From Margaritifera margaritifera (Eukaryota; Mollusca; Bivalvia; Unionida; Margaritiferidae): DNA of 64,000 nucleotides. The DNA lies in the NCBI GenBank assembly GCA_029931535.1, contig JAQPZY010001675.1, positions 6,017,501 through 6,081,500 of the forward strand, written 5' to 3'. The stretch's first letter is position 1. The number at the start of each line of letters is the position of its first letter. The translations under genes were made by a program, and so were the position numbers. Of this stretch, positions 1-11,499 are shown in pieces. The notes beneath the pieces were generated by a model. It made no database searches. It saw only the letters and a program-made list of their open reading frames with translations, and was not told the DNA's origin.

Positions 1-165
1 ATCATTTTGAAAATAACATTTGTTATTTTTATTATGAAAATAATTCTTACTAGCCCACTGAACTGTAAAGTTGTATTGTGATGAATTTAAAATTAAAAAA
101 ACATACATCACAGGCCAAGGATATTGACAGCTGAAATAACAAGACATGCTAAAATATATACATAC

Positions 166-372
166 TTCAACATATATATCAATCTGTGACCTAGGATAGA
201 GACTTGTCATTATTGCTGCATTGAAGGTCTGTTGAAGATGCATGGTCATATCTTTTGACTTGCGGTCTCCACGAGGCCGACGTTTCCTCTCTCCTGTGCT
301 GAAAGTTGCCATACTGTATTGACAGTTGACAAGGACTTTGTCATGCAGTGCCTTTCCCCTGCCACCTGTAGT
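166..372 (-). CDS. EXOSC4: EXOSC4 coding exon 2
   Basis: 69 codons, starting ACT ACA GGT GGC after a TCTCTAG acceptor and ending GAA before GTATGT. This acceptor is preferred over the CTACAG six bases downstream. It is phase-compatible with exon 1, and it restores the exact 12-residue spacing between GPHE and ALHDK/LVNCQYS seen in orthologues. The acceptor's pyrimidine tract is the last copy of the adjacent 27-bp minisatellite. Confidence 0.92.
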
Positions 373-3300
373 CTAGAGAAGATAAGAGATATTACCAGTC
401 AACAGAAGATAAGAGATATTACCAGTCTAAAGATAATAGATATTACCAGTCTATAGAAGATAAGAGATATTACCAGTCTAGAGAAGATAAGAGATATTAC
501 CAGTCTAGAGAAGATAAGAGATATTACCAGCCTAGAGAAGATAAGAGATATTACCAGCCTAGAGAAGATAAGAGATATTACCAGTCTAGAGAAGATAAGA
601 GATATTACCAGCCTAGAGAAGATAAGAGATATTACCAGTCTAGAGAAGATAAGAGATATTACCAGTCTAGAGAAGATAAGAGATATTACCAGCCTAGAGA
701 AGATAAGAGATATTACCAGTCTGGAGAAGATAAGAGATATTACCAGTCTGGAGAAGATAAGAGATATTACCAGTCTAGAGAAGATAAGAGATATTACCAG
801 TATTATATAGATAAGCATGCACTTTCTTCTCAAGGATATATATCTTGATAGTACCTTTTTAGTTACTGCAACAAATAAACTAATCCAAAAAATCACCATA
901 AGCATACTGCCTTCTATTTCATCAAATAGGTAAAACATCATCTATAATCGAGTAATAACACAGATCAAGAGTTGTTTAGTAACTTCAGTTCACAAAGAAT
1001 TTCCCATTATGGTTTTATTATTTTTTAAATAATATTTCTTTAGAGATCATATGAAAATAAGTGGAAGTTCTACTTTTTTATATACTTGGTTTTGATAAAT
1101 AAATGCTGCATATCCAGGTTGAATCTTCTTGTTTGCTATTAAGGTTGTTTTGTTTTTTTTAATTACTCTGAAGACTGAAGTAATTTTAAAATGTTATTCA
1201 GACACATTTAATGATTTTTAAAAAATTAATACGGCAATAATGCCAATTAAAAAAATCAACACTGCAATGGTTAAATACACCTGCTAAATTTTATATGCAG
1301 TTCAGTCTCAGAAAAGTTCACCTGATCAGGCCCAGCTTTCACGAAACTCCTCAAACCTGAGTAGATACTCAACTCTATTTTTTTATCAGCTAGCATTTCG
1401 AAAACTACAACAAAAATACTGTGAATAGCCAAGTTCTCAAAACAATTGCCCACGCATTTGCTGGTCATAACATCTTACAGAGCTAGAAAAATTTGAGTCG
1501 AGTATATGAGTACGTATTCACCTTGAGTTGTTTTGTGAAAGCAGGGTGAGGCTTAGACAGGCTATATATGTTTCTCCACTGTAATAAAATAGTTTTGGGA
1601 ATTGCCCTCAAACAGTTTTCCCATGCATTCTCTGTTTTCATTGGCTGTCACTAATTATACAGATACAATAATGGCAGATTTCATGAGAATGAATGGATCC
1701 ATATTTCGGCAAATGAAATATCTTTTAAGTGCTTTCTGAAATGTCATCCACACTGTTTTAATTGTAGAAGGGTTATGTAGCTTAGTAATTCAGCCACCTG
1801 GAAGACAAGACAAGTCAATATACAAGTGAGAGTGGTAGCAATTGTTTTCAGAATTTTTTCAAAATTCTGGCTTTGTGGCCTCAGATTTGACGCAAGTCAG
1901 CAGTGACAATGGTAAATATTTCATGATGACAGCACAACACATATTTGAATATTAATCAAATATAGGCTACTAATATTAGGATAGTAAAATCAGGTATTAA
2001 TTTCAGCACTACTTTTGCACTCCAACTCCTAATTTGTTACTGTATTACTTCCCAGTAGTTGAAACTACAATGCCATCACAGGTAATATAGCCATACCACA
2101 TATTTGTTACCCAGGGCTCGAATTTAACACAAATTGCTTTGTAGCCAGAAGGACTAGTATACTGAGAAATATACTAGTCCTGCCAAATCTTTACTTGTCC
2201 TGCCCCCCCCCCACCCCCCTTGAAATTAAATGGCCTCTCCCTAATAAAGACTTGACTTCAGCGGATGTTCTGCAGGATCAAAGCAGTCGCTATTGTAAAC
2301 ACTGTTATAAAATATTAGCATCAGAAGATAATGTTAGTTTCAGCTTGGAAAAGGTGCGTTCCTATCAAACGAAGCCATCTGACTCGGCGCATCGTACTTA
2401 ACAGCTCCAATTATGGTCTCATCATTAACAACGGAAGTTTGTTAATTGTTCCTAATTAATCCGACCTCATGGTATTGTTGAAATTAATAATAAGGTGGAA
2501 AATTGTCAAATCTTAGATGCTCAGAGATTTTAATTCCCAACAAATGTACGGCATTCTGCTTGGATATCTCTACGTGTATTCAATTATTTATCATCATAGA
2601 AAAAAGTAGTTATATGGAAATAATGTGTCAATAACGTAATCGTAACATTGATCTAATTCTTATAATTATTTCGAAGCAAATGTAAAATATGCAGTTTCTC
2701 ATTTGTGACTGTTGGAGCATTTAACTAGTGAGCAAAAAAAAAAAAAAAAAAATTAAACAAACAAAACATACAAACTAATTTATTTTAATAGTTTTTGTCG
2801 TGTTTCTGTGTGTGGTATACCACTTTGTAGTTTGTTACTGTGGTCAAGTGGATAAAGTGTGATACCAGCACGCATACACACACGTACTTGACTTTGGAAC
2901 ACGAGGTCGGGAGTTCGCACCCAATGGTGGGAATATTCGTTCGTGCTTTTTGTTCCATGACGATACGTCTAATACAGATTCCGTATTAATTTTCTTACTT
3001 TTATGAACTTTTCCAAATTTATATATGTGTAGATTTATATTTTCTGAACATTTCCTAAAAATGTCATCATGTCATGCATTGAAAAAGTAAAATTTGGTTA
3101 TAATTAATAAGCATTCTAGCGTTACTTTTTAAATGTTAACTTTGGTGAAAAATTCTTCAAAACATTATCAGAATATATAAAAATCTTTCACGGAAGACAC
3201 ATCTTTATGGCTTGGTGTGAACGATGAGGTCGCTAACTGCAGAAAGCTTGGCTGGCAATACGTAAACTCTTACCGAACATTATGATGATTTGGATTCCAT

Positions 3301-5453
3301 GTTGTATGCGTGTGTGTGTGTGTATGTGAGAGAGAGAGAGATGCTTTAAAACAGGTTAATCTCAATTTTTTATATTATATATAACATGCAATAGAAAAAT
3401 TAAGAGAAAAAGAAATAAGTAAAACATAAGTACAATCTCTTCACTATCCATGTCTAATATAGTGAAGTTCAGCCCCTCTATAACAGCGCGCATTGCAATC
3501 AGATGATCCAAAAGAAACACAAGAAACAAAATTGTTTTTATTTATGGTTGAGGGGAGAGATTTTAAATCTGAATAACTTTCCGCATATAAAGTTGTAGAA
3601 TGCCATAAATTTGTTGGAAATAAAAATCTCTTAACAACTAATATTTGACTATTTCCACGTCATTTTTCATTTCATATGTTTTCAGATTAATTAGGATCAA
3701 TTAAAAAAACTTCCGCTGTTAATGACAGGACCCTAATTGGCGCTGTTAAGCGAAATGCGCAAAATTGGATGGCTTCTTATTTTAGAAACGCACCTTTCCG
3801 AGGCAGAAATCGACTTCATCTTCTGATGCTAATATTTTATGACTGTGTTTACAATGGTCCCTGCCTTGATTCTACAGAACATCTGCTGATGTCAAGTCTT
3901 TATTAGGGAGAGGCATAAACAAACGCTGACTGTTGATAACCGAAACTTACTAGCGCATCGGACTATTAACATTATGAAAGTTACTAGTCTGACAGGAAAT
4001 CTACTAGCCTCAGGCTAGCGGACTACCACTAATTTCGAGCCCTGTTACCCCAACAAAAAAAGAGTAAAGGAAAAAGGACAATGTACTAAAACATTATTGT
4101 TTTTTTTTCAAAATAATATCCCTGCATACATACAACACTTTTTACTGATCAGACATGTGTCTATTGTTGTGTCTACTGTAATACTTTTACTGATGGAACA
4201 TGTGTCTATTATAATACTTTTACTGGTCCGACACGTGTTTATTGTAATACTTGTATTGGTCAAATACAGACATGTCTATTGTAATACTTTTACTGATCAA
4301 ACATGTCTTTTTTAACACTTTTACTGATCAGATGTGTCTATTGTAATACTTTTACTAATCAGACATGGGTCTTGTGTAATAAAACTAATGGCTTAATAAA
4401 GGCAATTATCCTTGTAATGGGACAATGGCCTATCATAACACAGATAAAGGGGCAGGAGTAAATGTGGCAGCCAATAAAACTGGGAATGCCATAAATAACA
4501 ATGGTGCTCATATTTGCAAACAGACAGATGAACAGCTTGTGAACAAAAACAAGAATACAATGCCCATTATTCTCTAATTCACCCCATTTTTTGATTTTTC
4601 AAATATTAAGATATCTTATCTTTTGTATTATCTTATTTATGTTTATATTTAAGCCCAAACTTTATATAAAAGTTTGATGACCAGTACTATTAGAAGTGCT
4701 GGTATCCACTGGATGGGGACACATTAAATGGCAGTTGCACCCCATACAGATACAACAGATCCCTCATGTGATATTCTAAAAAGATTAGGGGCCCATAGAA
4801 ACATATATAACACAGAGATTGGCAACTCCCCCACTGTCTTTAAACTTGCTAGTGCATATCCAAATGAGGGTACCGACATAGTGAATGTCCAGGTGAGGAG
4901 CCATTTATGCTTGCACTGTAGCTGACAAGTCAGGGATGTAAACTACTGGTGACTATATGAACAGTAGTAAACTGGTCATGACACTTAAACTAGTTGTTTT
5001 AAGAGCAACAATTTTGATAGTAATGCATTTTTATAAATCAAAAATTTCTGATGACATCGTTTGTGGTAAAACAATCCATCATGCCTATGTTTTCCAAAGC
5101 ACAGTGTTGTTGACGAAATTGCTACACCTAAAATCACAGGGGCTCGTATCGTTGCTTACAATTTAGCTATAAATCATATATGTAGTATTATATAGTACAT
5201 GTATGATTTATAGGTAAATTGTAAGCAATGATACGAGCCCCTGTGCCTAAAATCAGGTAACCCCTGCATACATGTATCTTACTTCATGTGGACCGTAGAC
5301 AGCAGCTAAAACTTTTGTATTTCCTTGTTCAATATAAGCTGAACCATCAGCTTGATTGAACACGCCCAGTCGACACTGAATTCGGCGTAATTCTTTCGGT
5401 TTTCTGCCATCTATTCTGAAACCTTGATCCGAGAGCAGCTCTATGCCCGCCAT
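166..5453 (-). CDS. EXOSC4: EXOSC4/RRP41, exosome ring subunit, 5' part of gene (two exons, 3' end outside window)
   Basis: Seen: two minus-strand exons, 5453-5283 (57 codons) and 372-166 (69 codons), both phase 0, separated by a 4.9-kb intron. Joined they give 126 residues matching the N-terminal half of animal EXOSC4 without gaps. Landmarks are MAGIELLSDQGFRIDGR at the start, QADGSAYIEQGNTK, VYGPHE at the junction, LVNCQYSMATFSTGERKRRP in exon 2 and RSQIDIYVE at its end. Exon 2 is followed by GTATGT, so the gene continues past the left edge. Known of the family: EXOSC4 is an RNase PH-like ring subunit that pairs with EXOSC9 in the RNA exosome (nuclear and cytoplasmic 3'-5' RNA decay and processing), and is itself catalytically inert in animals. 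The ATG at 5453 is chosen because the protein then starts exactly as in known orthologues. Confidence 0.95.
373..806. repeat. 27-bp minisatellite in EXOSC4 intron 1, abutting exon 2
   Basis: About 16 head-to-tail copies of a 27-bp unit (plus strand: gagaagataagagatattac then cagtcta), with single-base variants such as cagcct and tctgg. Because 27 is a multiple of three, a 9-residue periodic open frame appears on the minus strand; it is an artefact, not a gene. Read on the minus strand, each unit carries a pyrimidine tract followed by TAG or CAG, resembling a 3' splice site. Confidence 0.95.
807..2111. other. EXOSC4 intron sequence with no recognised feature
   Basis: AT-rich intronic sequence. 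I see no convincing coding frame, RNA gene or terminal repeats here. Confidence 0.5.
2733..2752. repeat. poly(A) tract
   Basis: A run of about 19 A followed by further A-rich sequence, possibly the tail of an old retroposed copy. Confidence 0.6.
2836..2965 (+). repeat. tRNA-derived SINE-like segment
   Basis: The A-box-like 'gtggtcaagtggataaa' at about 2841 is followed about 80 bp later by the B-box-like 'gggagttcgcaccc'. The spacing and sequence resemble a tRNA-derived polymerase III head. The body and tail are not resolved. It sits inside the fold-back element. Confidence 0.45.
3304..3342. repeat. (TG)n/(AG)n microsatellite
   Basis: A short GT tract followed by an AG tract within the centre of the fold-back element. 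Confidence 0.85.
4136..4380. repeat. ~33-bp minisatellite, about seven copies
   Basis: Diverged repeats of 'cttttactgatcagacatg' followed by 'tgtctattgtaata'. It lies in EXOSC4 intron 1 immediately outside the fold-back element. The short open frame across it is repeat-driven. Confidence 0.85.
5135..5245. mobile_element. 111-bp hairpin MITE, hAT-like, with 8-bp target-site duplication
   Basis: A near-perfect inverted repeat: arms of about 44 bp beginning CACAGGGGCTCGTATC and ending with the complement GATACGAGCCCCTGTG, with a short AT-rich loop. It is flanked by identical 8-bp duplications CCTAAAAT at 5127-5134 and 5246-5253. The CA-G-GGG ends and 8-bp duplication place it with hAT-type non-autonomous elements. 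It lies in EXOSC4 intron 1, ~30 bp from exon 1. Confidence 0.9.
5283..5453 (-). CDS. EXOSC4: EXOSC4 coding exon 1
   Basis: 57 codons from ATG (5453) to GAA (5283), followed by the donor GTAAGA at 5282-5277. Open reading continues nine codons into the intron, but those residues are not conserved. The donor lies only 30 bp from the nearest edge of the target-site duplication of a hAT-like MITE. Confidence 0.95.
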
Positions 5454-5660
5454 GCTGATTTTCCTCCGATTGCGTCGGTAAAAACAACGCGGTGTTGGTC
5501 GACAACTTGGAATAAGCCATCTCTCCAGATATTGTGCGCAACAACTTGGAATTCCACATTGTTGCGCTCTTTCTCGAGATATTGCATATTCAGGTTTTCT
5601 GCGGATTCCAACTTGTAGCTTTATTCCAAGTTGTAGCCCAACCGATGGCTACAGACCACG
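5454..5660 (-). promoter_or_regulatory. EXOSC4 5' UTR and proximal promoter region (by position)
   Basis: This is the sequence directly upstream of the EXOSC4 start codon. It contains repeated short motifs related to 'acaacttggaataagcc' in both orientations (about 5501, 5541, 5606 and 5625). No TATA box or defined start site can be asserted; the assignment rests on position only. Confidence 0.35.
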
Positions 5661-8109
5661 ATTATTTTTCTTATATTTTATGTATAAGCATTCAACACTA
5701 TGCCACTTTTACCATAACTGATATACCTCTATTGCTTTTTGCTACGCATTAACCCACCTTCGTTCAATAAATGCTGCAAGGTTACATCCTAGCTTGACCA
5801 GCTCCATTTTGTGTATTAGTAACAAACTGACTCGGAGGAAGTAACAGAAGTGTCTGCATGACCCAGAAAGCAGGGACATTTTACGTCCTATTATTTTCAT
5901 TACACAACAAGCAAATGCAACTTTCTATACAATTTCATAAAGTTCCAGGTCTACCCTTTCATATTTATTACAGTAAGTAACTTTACCACATAAGTCACTG
6001 GCAAACAGACCATGCAAACAAGGCACTATTTCTTCGGAATATATTCCTGATTTGTTTTTTTGGTTTTGTTTTTGGTCAACCTCAAAAAAAAAAGGGGGGG
6101 GGATTGTGATATGAGGTCACATATAACATAATCAAAGGGAATGAAATTTCATGACCCATAAAAAGCTCAGTTTATGACTGTACTGTAATACAGATCTCGA
6201 TCTGGGGGAAACACACAAGAAGAAAATAGCAGGAACGCTCGATAAGGAAATGGTGAGTATAAGTCTTCTTTGCACATATATATTGGATAGTCATCAACAT
6301 TAATCTTTTTCCGTAAAAAAAAATAAAACGTCCACAATATCAAATTTAGTTTTATAGGAAACAAAGGTCATATTAAAGCGAAATGTTGAATACAATATAT
6401 AATTGGGATGTATGTGAAGAATATGACATATTTGAAGTAATATGAAATAGCTAGGCATAAAATCATACAATTTTCAGATGAAAGATCAAGACTTGAAGTA
6501 CTCTTGACAAATTTGTGTAAATTCAATCTGCCCACACTACAGTCACCAATCCCAGGAAAATGGTCGAAATTCGGAACAAAATTATTCAATTTTAAAGTTT
6601 AGGAAAATGGACACTTCTTAAGTTTTCTGATAAATAGACATATTCAGCCTTTTAAATACGAAAAATGACCCACAAATATCATTTATCAACAAAGGTATCC
6701 GGAGGTGTTCTTGTAAGGTGATTGTTACAGAGGTTAGTTTTCAGTAAAAGTGGATTGTTTAAAAAATTACTTTATATATTATTTACTTGTAATATTCCAA
6801 AATTAAGCTTGGTATCTTCAGTTCAATGGGACCAACTGATCGATCTTACCAATTAATTAATTTTTTTTAATTCAGATTTGAATACTGAGGTCTGATAATT
6901 TTTAACGAAGCAAAGACTTGCAATGTGACTAACAGCTGAAAAATAGCATTAAATAGTGTAAGTTTCTAATGTATTTACAAAATGTGTAGTTATGTTGTGA
7001 TAACATACTGGTAGAACAACTATAAACACGAAAGTTCTCTTTTCTTTTAGTGCTAAATAGCATTGCGGCTTTGTTATGGAGGTTAATTTTTTGCATAAGG
7101 TAATTGTACCTCGTTGTTGTCTTTTGTAATGATTTTTACTGGAATTCAAATATAACTAACAATGAAGTAAACAAACTTTAATTTGATTTAGTATTCATGA
7201 AACACACTCAAATTTTCTCTCAAATTTGGCAAGTTCATTTTGATTAACCTGAAACATGCGTCTTCTTTTACCGACGGGAGTGGGTTCTGTTTCAAGAATG
7301 GCTAACATCTTAGCTTTTCAATCCAAATTTGATCCTTTCGTTGTGGCCATTTGTATGCCTTTCCATATTTTCTGGCTTCTTCAAAGAAGCTTACCACTTT
7401 CTCTGTACAATCTAGATCAACAATTTGACAGAGAAACAACTTTCCATTGTATATAGCTGATACTCAGTTTCCATTGGCGTGATTCTACTTTGTAAGTGTT
7501 AATACGTAGTCGATAAACATTTTCTGTGTTCTTAATTAGTTACGGTGAAATTATTAAGCAACCAACATAAAAATGTTATGGATGTTAAAGGCTATTCAGT
7601 GACAAAAATAAAACGGAAACAAAAAATTCAAAAAACATATATAGTGAATGTATAGTGCGTTTATGAGATTCCAAGATGGTATTACATCGCAAAAACTTCA
7701 AACAGACGCACAATTTATGCAGCTTAAAGATGATTTTTTTTTAAGCTGAAGTGCTGTAGTTGCTGATGCGACAGGCAGAAAATATAATATCTGCAACTTT
7801 TGCTTCATCTGCATATACAAAGAGAAATACACATACATTTTATTATATTTAAAAATATTAATAAAGACCTTAACTTTCATTGAAAAGTTAATTTATGACA
7901 ATATATTCTATAACTTTTTTCTGTGCATATGAAAACCACCAGCGACGGAACAAAACCCTAATTTGACCATTTTTCTTGAATTGGGTGAGTGTTTTCAGTT
8001 TATATTCTCATATCAAGTTCAAACCTCTGAAATAAATCTTCCTTGTTCAATAGGTGAGATGTGCATTGTATTATGCAAATATCCTGCTACGACTCTAGGT
8101 CTTATAATA
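5661..8109. other. intergenic stretch with nothing recognised
   Basis: AT-rich sequence with scattered homopolymers. The short open frames have no recognisable similarity and are not supported as genes. Confidence 0.5.
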
Positions 8110-8765
8110 TGTAACAGAAAGAAAGTGAACCAATAAAGTCAAGTTAAATCAACAAGCAATTTATTTCTAGACAATTAAAGTGAAAATTCAAAAGACACTT
8201 ACAATTTGTGAGTTAAATTCCAAATAATCCTAAATGTCCTAATCACAAGTCCAAAATAATAGAATGTTCCTAATGAGTTCCAATAGCATTGAATGTCCTG
8301 ATGTACCACAAACATGTAATCCAGAATGTATTTGAATGAGTTCACATAAATACCAAATCACGTATTAATCCAAAAGTCAATGAGCACTTTAGTAATTCCA
8401 ATGAATACTTTAAATAAATAATTCCTTTCCAATTATATCTGATTTCAACAACACAACTGTAAATTCAGACTGATCTTTAGAACAGGAATTTTAGAATAAG
8501 AATGAATTTGTTTACCAAAATATGTATATGAATACACACGCCAACATGACCCATGTCACATCAGAATATGAGTAATTCCAATGGAAAAATACTGGCCTAC
8601 TTGACATATGTCACAAAAGTCTAATTGCGCAATGACTATGAAAATACTTGCCTACCCGACACATGTCACAACTTACAAGCATGGACATAAGTTAAGTATG
8701 TGTTTCCAAATAACCATACAATTTACAGTCATAAATAAAAGTTAAGTATATAAACATACATAACA
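8110..8765 (-). repeat. 3' LTR of the Gmr1-like element (outer end approximate)
   Basis: It begins TGTTATG directly after the polypurine tract. A plausible outer end is the TGTAACA at 8110 on the plus strand, which would give a TG...CA terminus. It contains an internally repeated motif, 'acatgtcacaacttacaa' and diverged copies. No clear flanking duplication could be matched to the other end. Confidence 0.55.
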
Positions 8766-8939
8766 CCTCCCCTCATAAAGAAAAAGAAAGATGTATGCAA
8801 AAAAGCTTTCTTTTAAATATGCATTTGATACTATAATAATCAAAATTACATAGGAAGATGTCTTATAAATGACACTCGGCCTAATTACACAAAATAAGGC
8901 AATATATACTTCCATACCCGTGAGAATGCATCTGCAATC

Positions 8940-11206
8940 ACATTATCTTTTCCTCTAATGTGTCTAATGTCAATGTTGCAGCATTAAATTCCATCTCAAC
9001 AATCTCCGATTTGTATCTTTCATTTCGTTAATGAAAGTAAGGGGATTGTGACCACTGAATACAATAACCGGAGAAAGAGCCGAGGTAACATACACTTCAA
9101 AATATTGTAAATCCAATATCAAAGCCAAACATTCCTTCTCAATTGTGGAATAATTTTTCTGGTGCTTGTCTAGTTTTTTTTACAAAAATAGCACACAGGA
9201 TGATCCACATCATTTTTGTCTTCTTCAATCAATACTCCACCAACCCCTACATTACTTGCATCAACAGTCATTGTAAATAATTGGCTGAAATTTGGTGCAG
9301 AAAGAACTGATGCATTCTTAAGCGTGGCCTTTAATTTATCAAATGATTCCTGACACTGGTCAGACCAATGAAACTTGGATTTCTTACTCAACAAATATGT
9401 CAAAGTTTCAGCAATTATGGAAAACTTTTAACAAAATTTCCGATAATACTTAGCCATACCCAAAAATCGCATCAGTTGCTTTTTACAAACAGGCACAGGG
9501 AATTCAGAGATAGCCTTGACTTTAGCTTCTACGGATTTAACTCGACCTTGTCGCACAATATGTCCTCAAAATGTGACACAAGCATGGCAAAACTCACTTT
9601 TGCTGAAATTAATTGTAAGATTTGCATCACTGAGTCGTAGAATATCCGAATGATTTCTAAGTGATTTTGCCAAGTGACATCATCGATGTACTAGTTACAG
9701 TTATCTAGACCAGATGTTATAATGTTCATAAGACGCTGGAATGTTGCCTGAGAATTTTCATAAAAAAGGCATCATTTTATATTTATAAAGTCCATCTGGA
9801 GTTAAAAATGCTGAAATTTCTTTTGCTCTTTCGATGAGTGGAATTTGCCAGAATCATTTTAAAAAGTCAAACTAGGTGACATATTTCGCATTTCCAATTG
9901 TATAAATGCAATCATCCATTCTTGGCATTGGAAAAGTGTACGTTTTGGTGACACTGTTGACTTTTCTATAGTCAGTACACATGTGGAATGTCTTATCTGG
10001 CTTAGGCACAAGAATACATGCTGAAATCCAGTTACTTTTACTTGATTCTGTAAAATCATTCTCCAGTAAATATTGCATTTCTTTCTTCAAATATTCCTGT
10101 TTGAGAGTATTCATCATGTAAGGATGCTGTTTCACAGGTGTAGAATCTATAATGTCAACGTCATGATAGATTTTATTTGTTCGTGTAGGAACATCAGGAA
10201 ACAAGTGCTCATACTCATGTAATAGCTGTTTTAGTTCATTTCTTTCCTGTAGTTGTAGATGTGAAAGTTTCTGGTCCAGATTGTTTAATATTTCTGAATT
10301 CCGAAGTTTGGTTAAAGCAAAGTCACTACAGCCAGATTGCATTCCGTCGTTTACATCCTCACTGTTTTGGCCAGGTATAACTAAATTGATTGAATAATTA
10401 AATGTGCTATCTCTGTCAAAACACTTCTTTAACATATTTATATGACACAGTTGTTCCTGTTTCTGCCTTCCAGGAGTGTTAATGATATAATTTAAGTCAT
10501 TTACTTTCTTTTCAACTGTATAAGGACCATACAATTTAGCACGAAGATGATTTTGAGGTATGGGCAAGAGCCAGAACTTTATCACCAGGCTAAAAACTCC
10601 TTTCCTGTGTAATTCTGTCATACCTTAATTTCAGTTTTGACCTAGTAGAATGAAGATTAGTTCTTGCTACTTCACAATCCTTTGACAACTTATTTTTAAA
10701 ATCAGAGACTTAGTCAAGAAGATTAATCTCTGAATCTTCAGTTGAAAGAAGTTTCTCTTTCAATAACTTCAATGGTCCACAGACAGTATGTCCAAAAACC
10801 AGTTCAAAAAGACTAAAACCCATTGACTCTTGAACTGATTCCGAACAGCAAGCAACAAATGAACATCCCAATCTTTTCCGGTATCAAAGCAATATGACAG
10901 AATCATATTCTTCAAAGTTTTATGAAATCTTTCCAAAGCCCCTTGACTTTCAGGGTGATAGGCAGAAGATTTAAACTGGTGGATGCCTAATTCATGCATA
11001 ACTTGTTGGAAAATTCCAGACATAAAATTTGACCCTTGATCCGACTGAACAGAATTAGGAAGGACAACAGGTGTAAAAAAAAACTTTACCAAGCTTTTAC
11101 AATGGTTTTAGTTTCAATATTTCTCAAAGGAATTGCCTCTAGAAATCTTATAGACGCACACATGATGGTCAGCAAGTATTGGTTGCCTGGCTTGGTCTTA
11201 GGTACC
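8940..11206 (-). pseudogene. Gmr1-like pol remnant: integrase - GPY/F - RT - RNase H
   Basis: In minus-strand order. Integrase core fragment from VPKTKPGNQYLLTIMCASIR through QSDQGSNFMSG and SAYHPESQGALERFHKTLK (11206-10769, one frameshift at about 11092). Then an open frame 10621-9872 that starts in the integrase C-terminal GPY/F-type module (LYGPYTVEKKVNDLNYIINT, HINMLKKCF) and runs without a stop into RT (HDVDIIDSTPVKQHPY, ILVPKPDKTFHMCTDYRKVN). Further RT follows (FWQIPL, YIDD at 9690-9679, preceded by a stop codon), then RNase H (FHWSDQCQESFDKLK, FTMTVDASNVGVGGVL, NYSTIEKECLALILDL). Several stops and frameshifts make it non-functional. Because RT follows GPY/F in one frame, the domain order is original and not a later rearrangement. 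Confidence 0.88.
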
Positions 11207-11499
11207 TGACACATGTCACAACTTACAATCATGGACAAAAGTTAATTAATAAGCATGCAATATAATCATAAGATTTTGTTCAATAGTCAACATTATATTT
11301 TAAATATCTAATATTCCTTTTTTTTAACAAAATAAGTAACGGCCCAAATAGGCCTGATATTGCTCAACTGTTGAGCATCTGCCTCATAGCCAAATGCAAG
11401 AGCAGATGGTGAAGAAATCTGTATCAGAAATTCTTCCAATGTAATTGATTGCACAAGTTATGAAGGCAGTTGTTTTTAAGGTTTCTCTCCTTTTAGCAT

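Larger units (their letters stand above)
2112..4044. mobile_element. hAT-like fold-back element, ~1.9 kb with ~450-bp inverted arms
   Basis: The ends are CAGGGCTCGAATTT at 2112 and its complement AAATT(T)CGAGCCCTG ending at 4044. The terminal similarity extends far inwards: 2112-2560 is a diverged inverted copy of about 3580-4044. For example, the segments around 'agcatcagaagat', 'attcccaacaaat' and 'ggcattct' recur in inverted form. Flanks share GTTACCC on both sides, consistent with a 7-8 bp target-site duplication. CAGGG-type ends with an ~8-bp duplication are typical of hAT transposons. No transposase frame is visible, so the element is non-autonomous. It lies in EXOSC4 intron 1 and carries a tRNA-like SINE in its middle. 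Confidence 0.75.
8110..11292 (-). mobile_element. decayed Ty3/Gypsy LTR retrotransposon with integrase upstream of RT (Gmr1-like)
   Basis: Read on the minus strand: a partial 5' LTR (11292-11208, approximate), the integrase core, the integrase C-terminus, reverse transcriptase, RNase H, a polypurine tract GAGGGGAGG (8774-8766) and a 3' LTR starting TGTTATG at 8765. Gag, protease and the integrase N-terminus are missing: LTR sequence joins integrase coding at about 11206. A 38-bp stretch at 11208-11245 matches 8658-8695 in the 3' LTR at about 36 positions. Gypsy elements normally carry RT-RH-IN. The IN-RT-RH order with Gypsy-type sequence is described for the Gmr1 group. The outer LTR ends are uncertain. 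Confidence 0.82.

Noticed and set aside
361..366. CTACAG as the EXOSC4 exon 2 acceptor
   Set aside because: It is out of phase with exon 1 (phase 0 donor) and would shorten the conserved spacing; the TAG six bases upstream fits both.
399..941. Long minus-strand open frame with 9-residue repeats
   Set aside because: It is the 27-bp minisatellite read in a frame that stays open because the unit is a multiple of three; it lies in the EXOSC4 intron next to exon 2.
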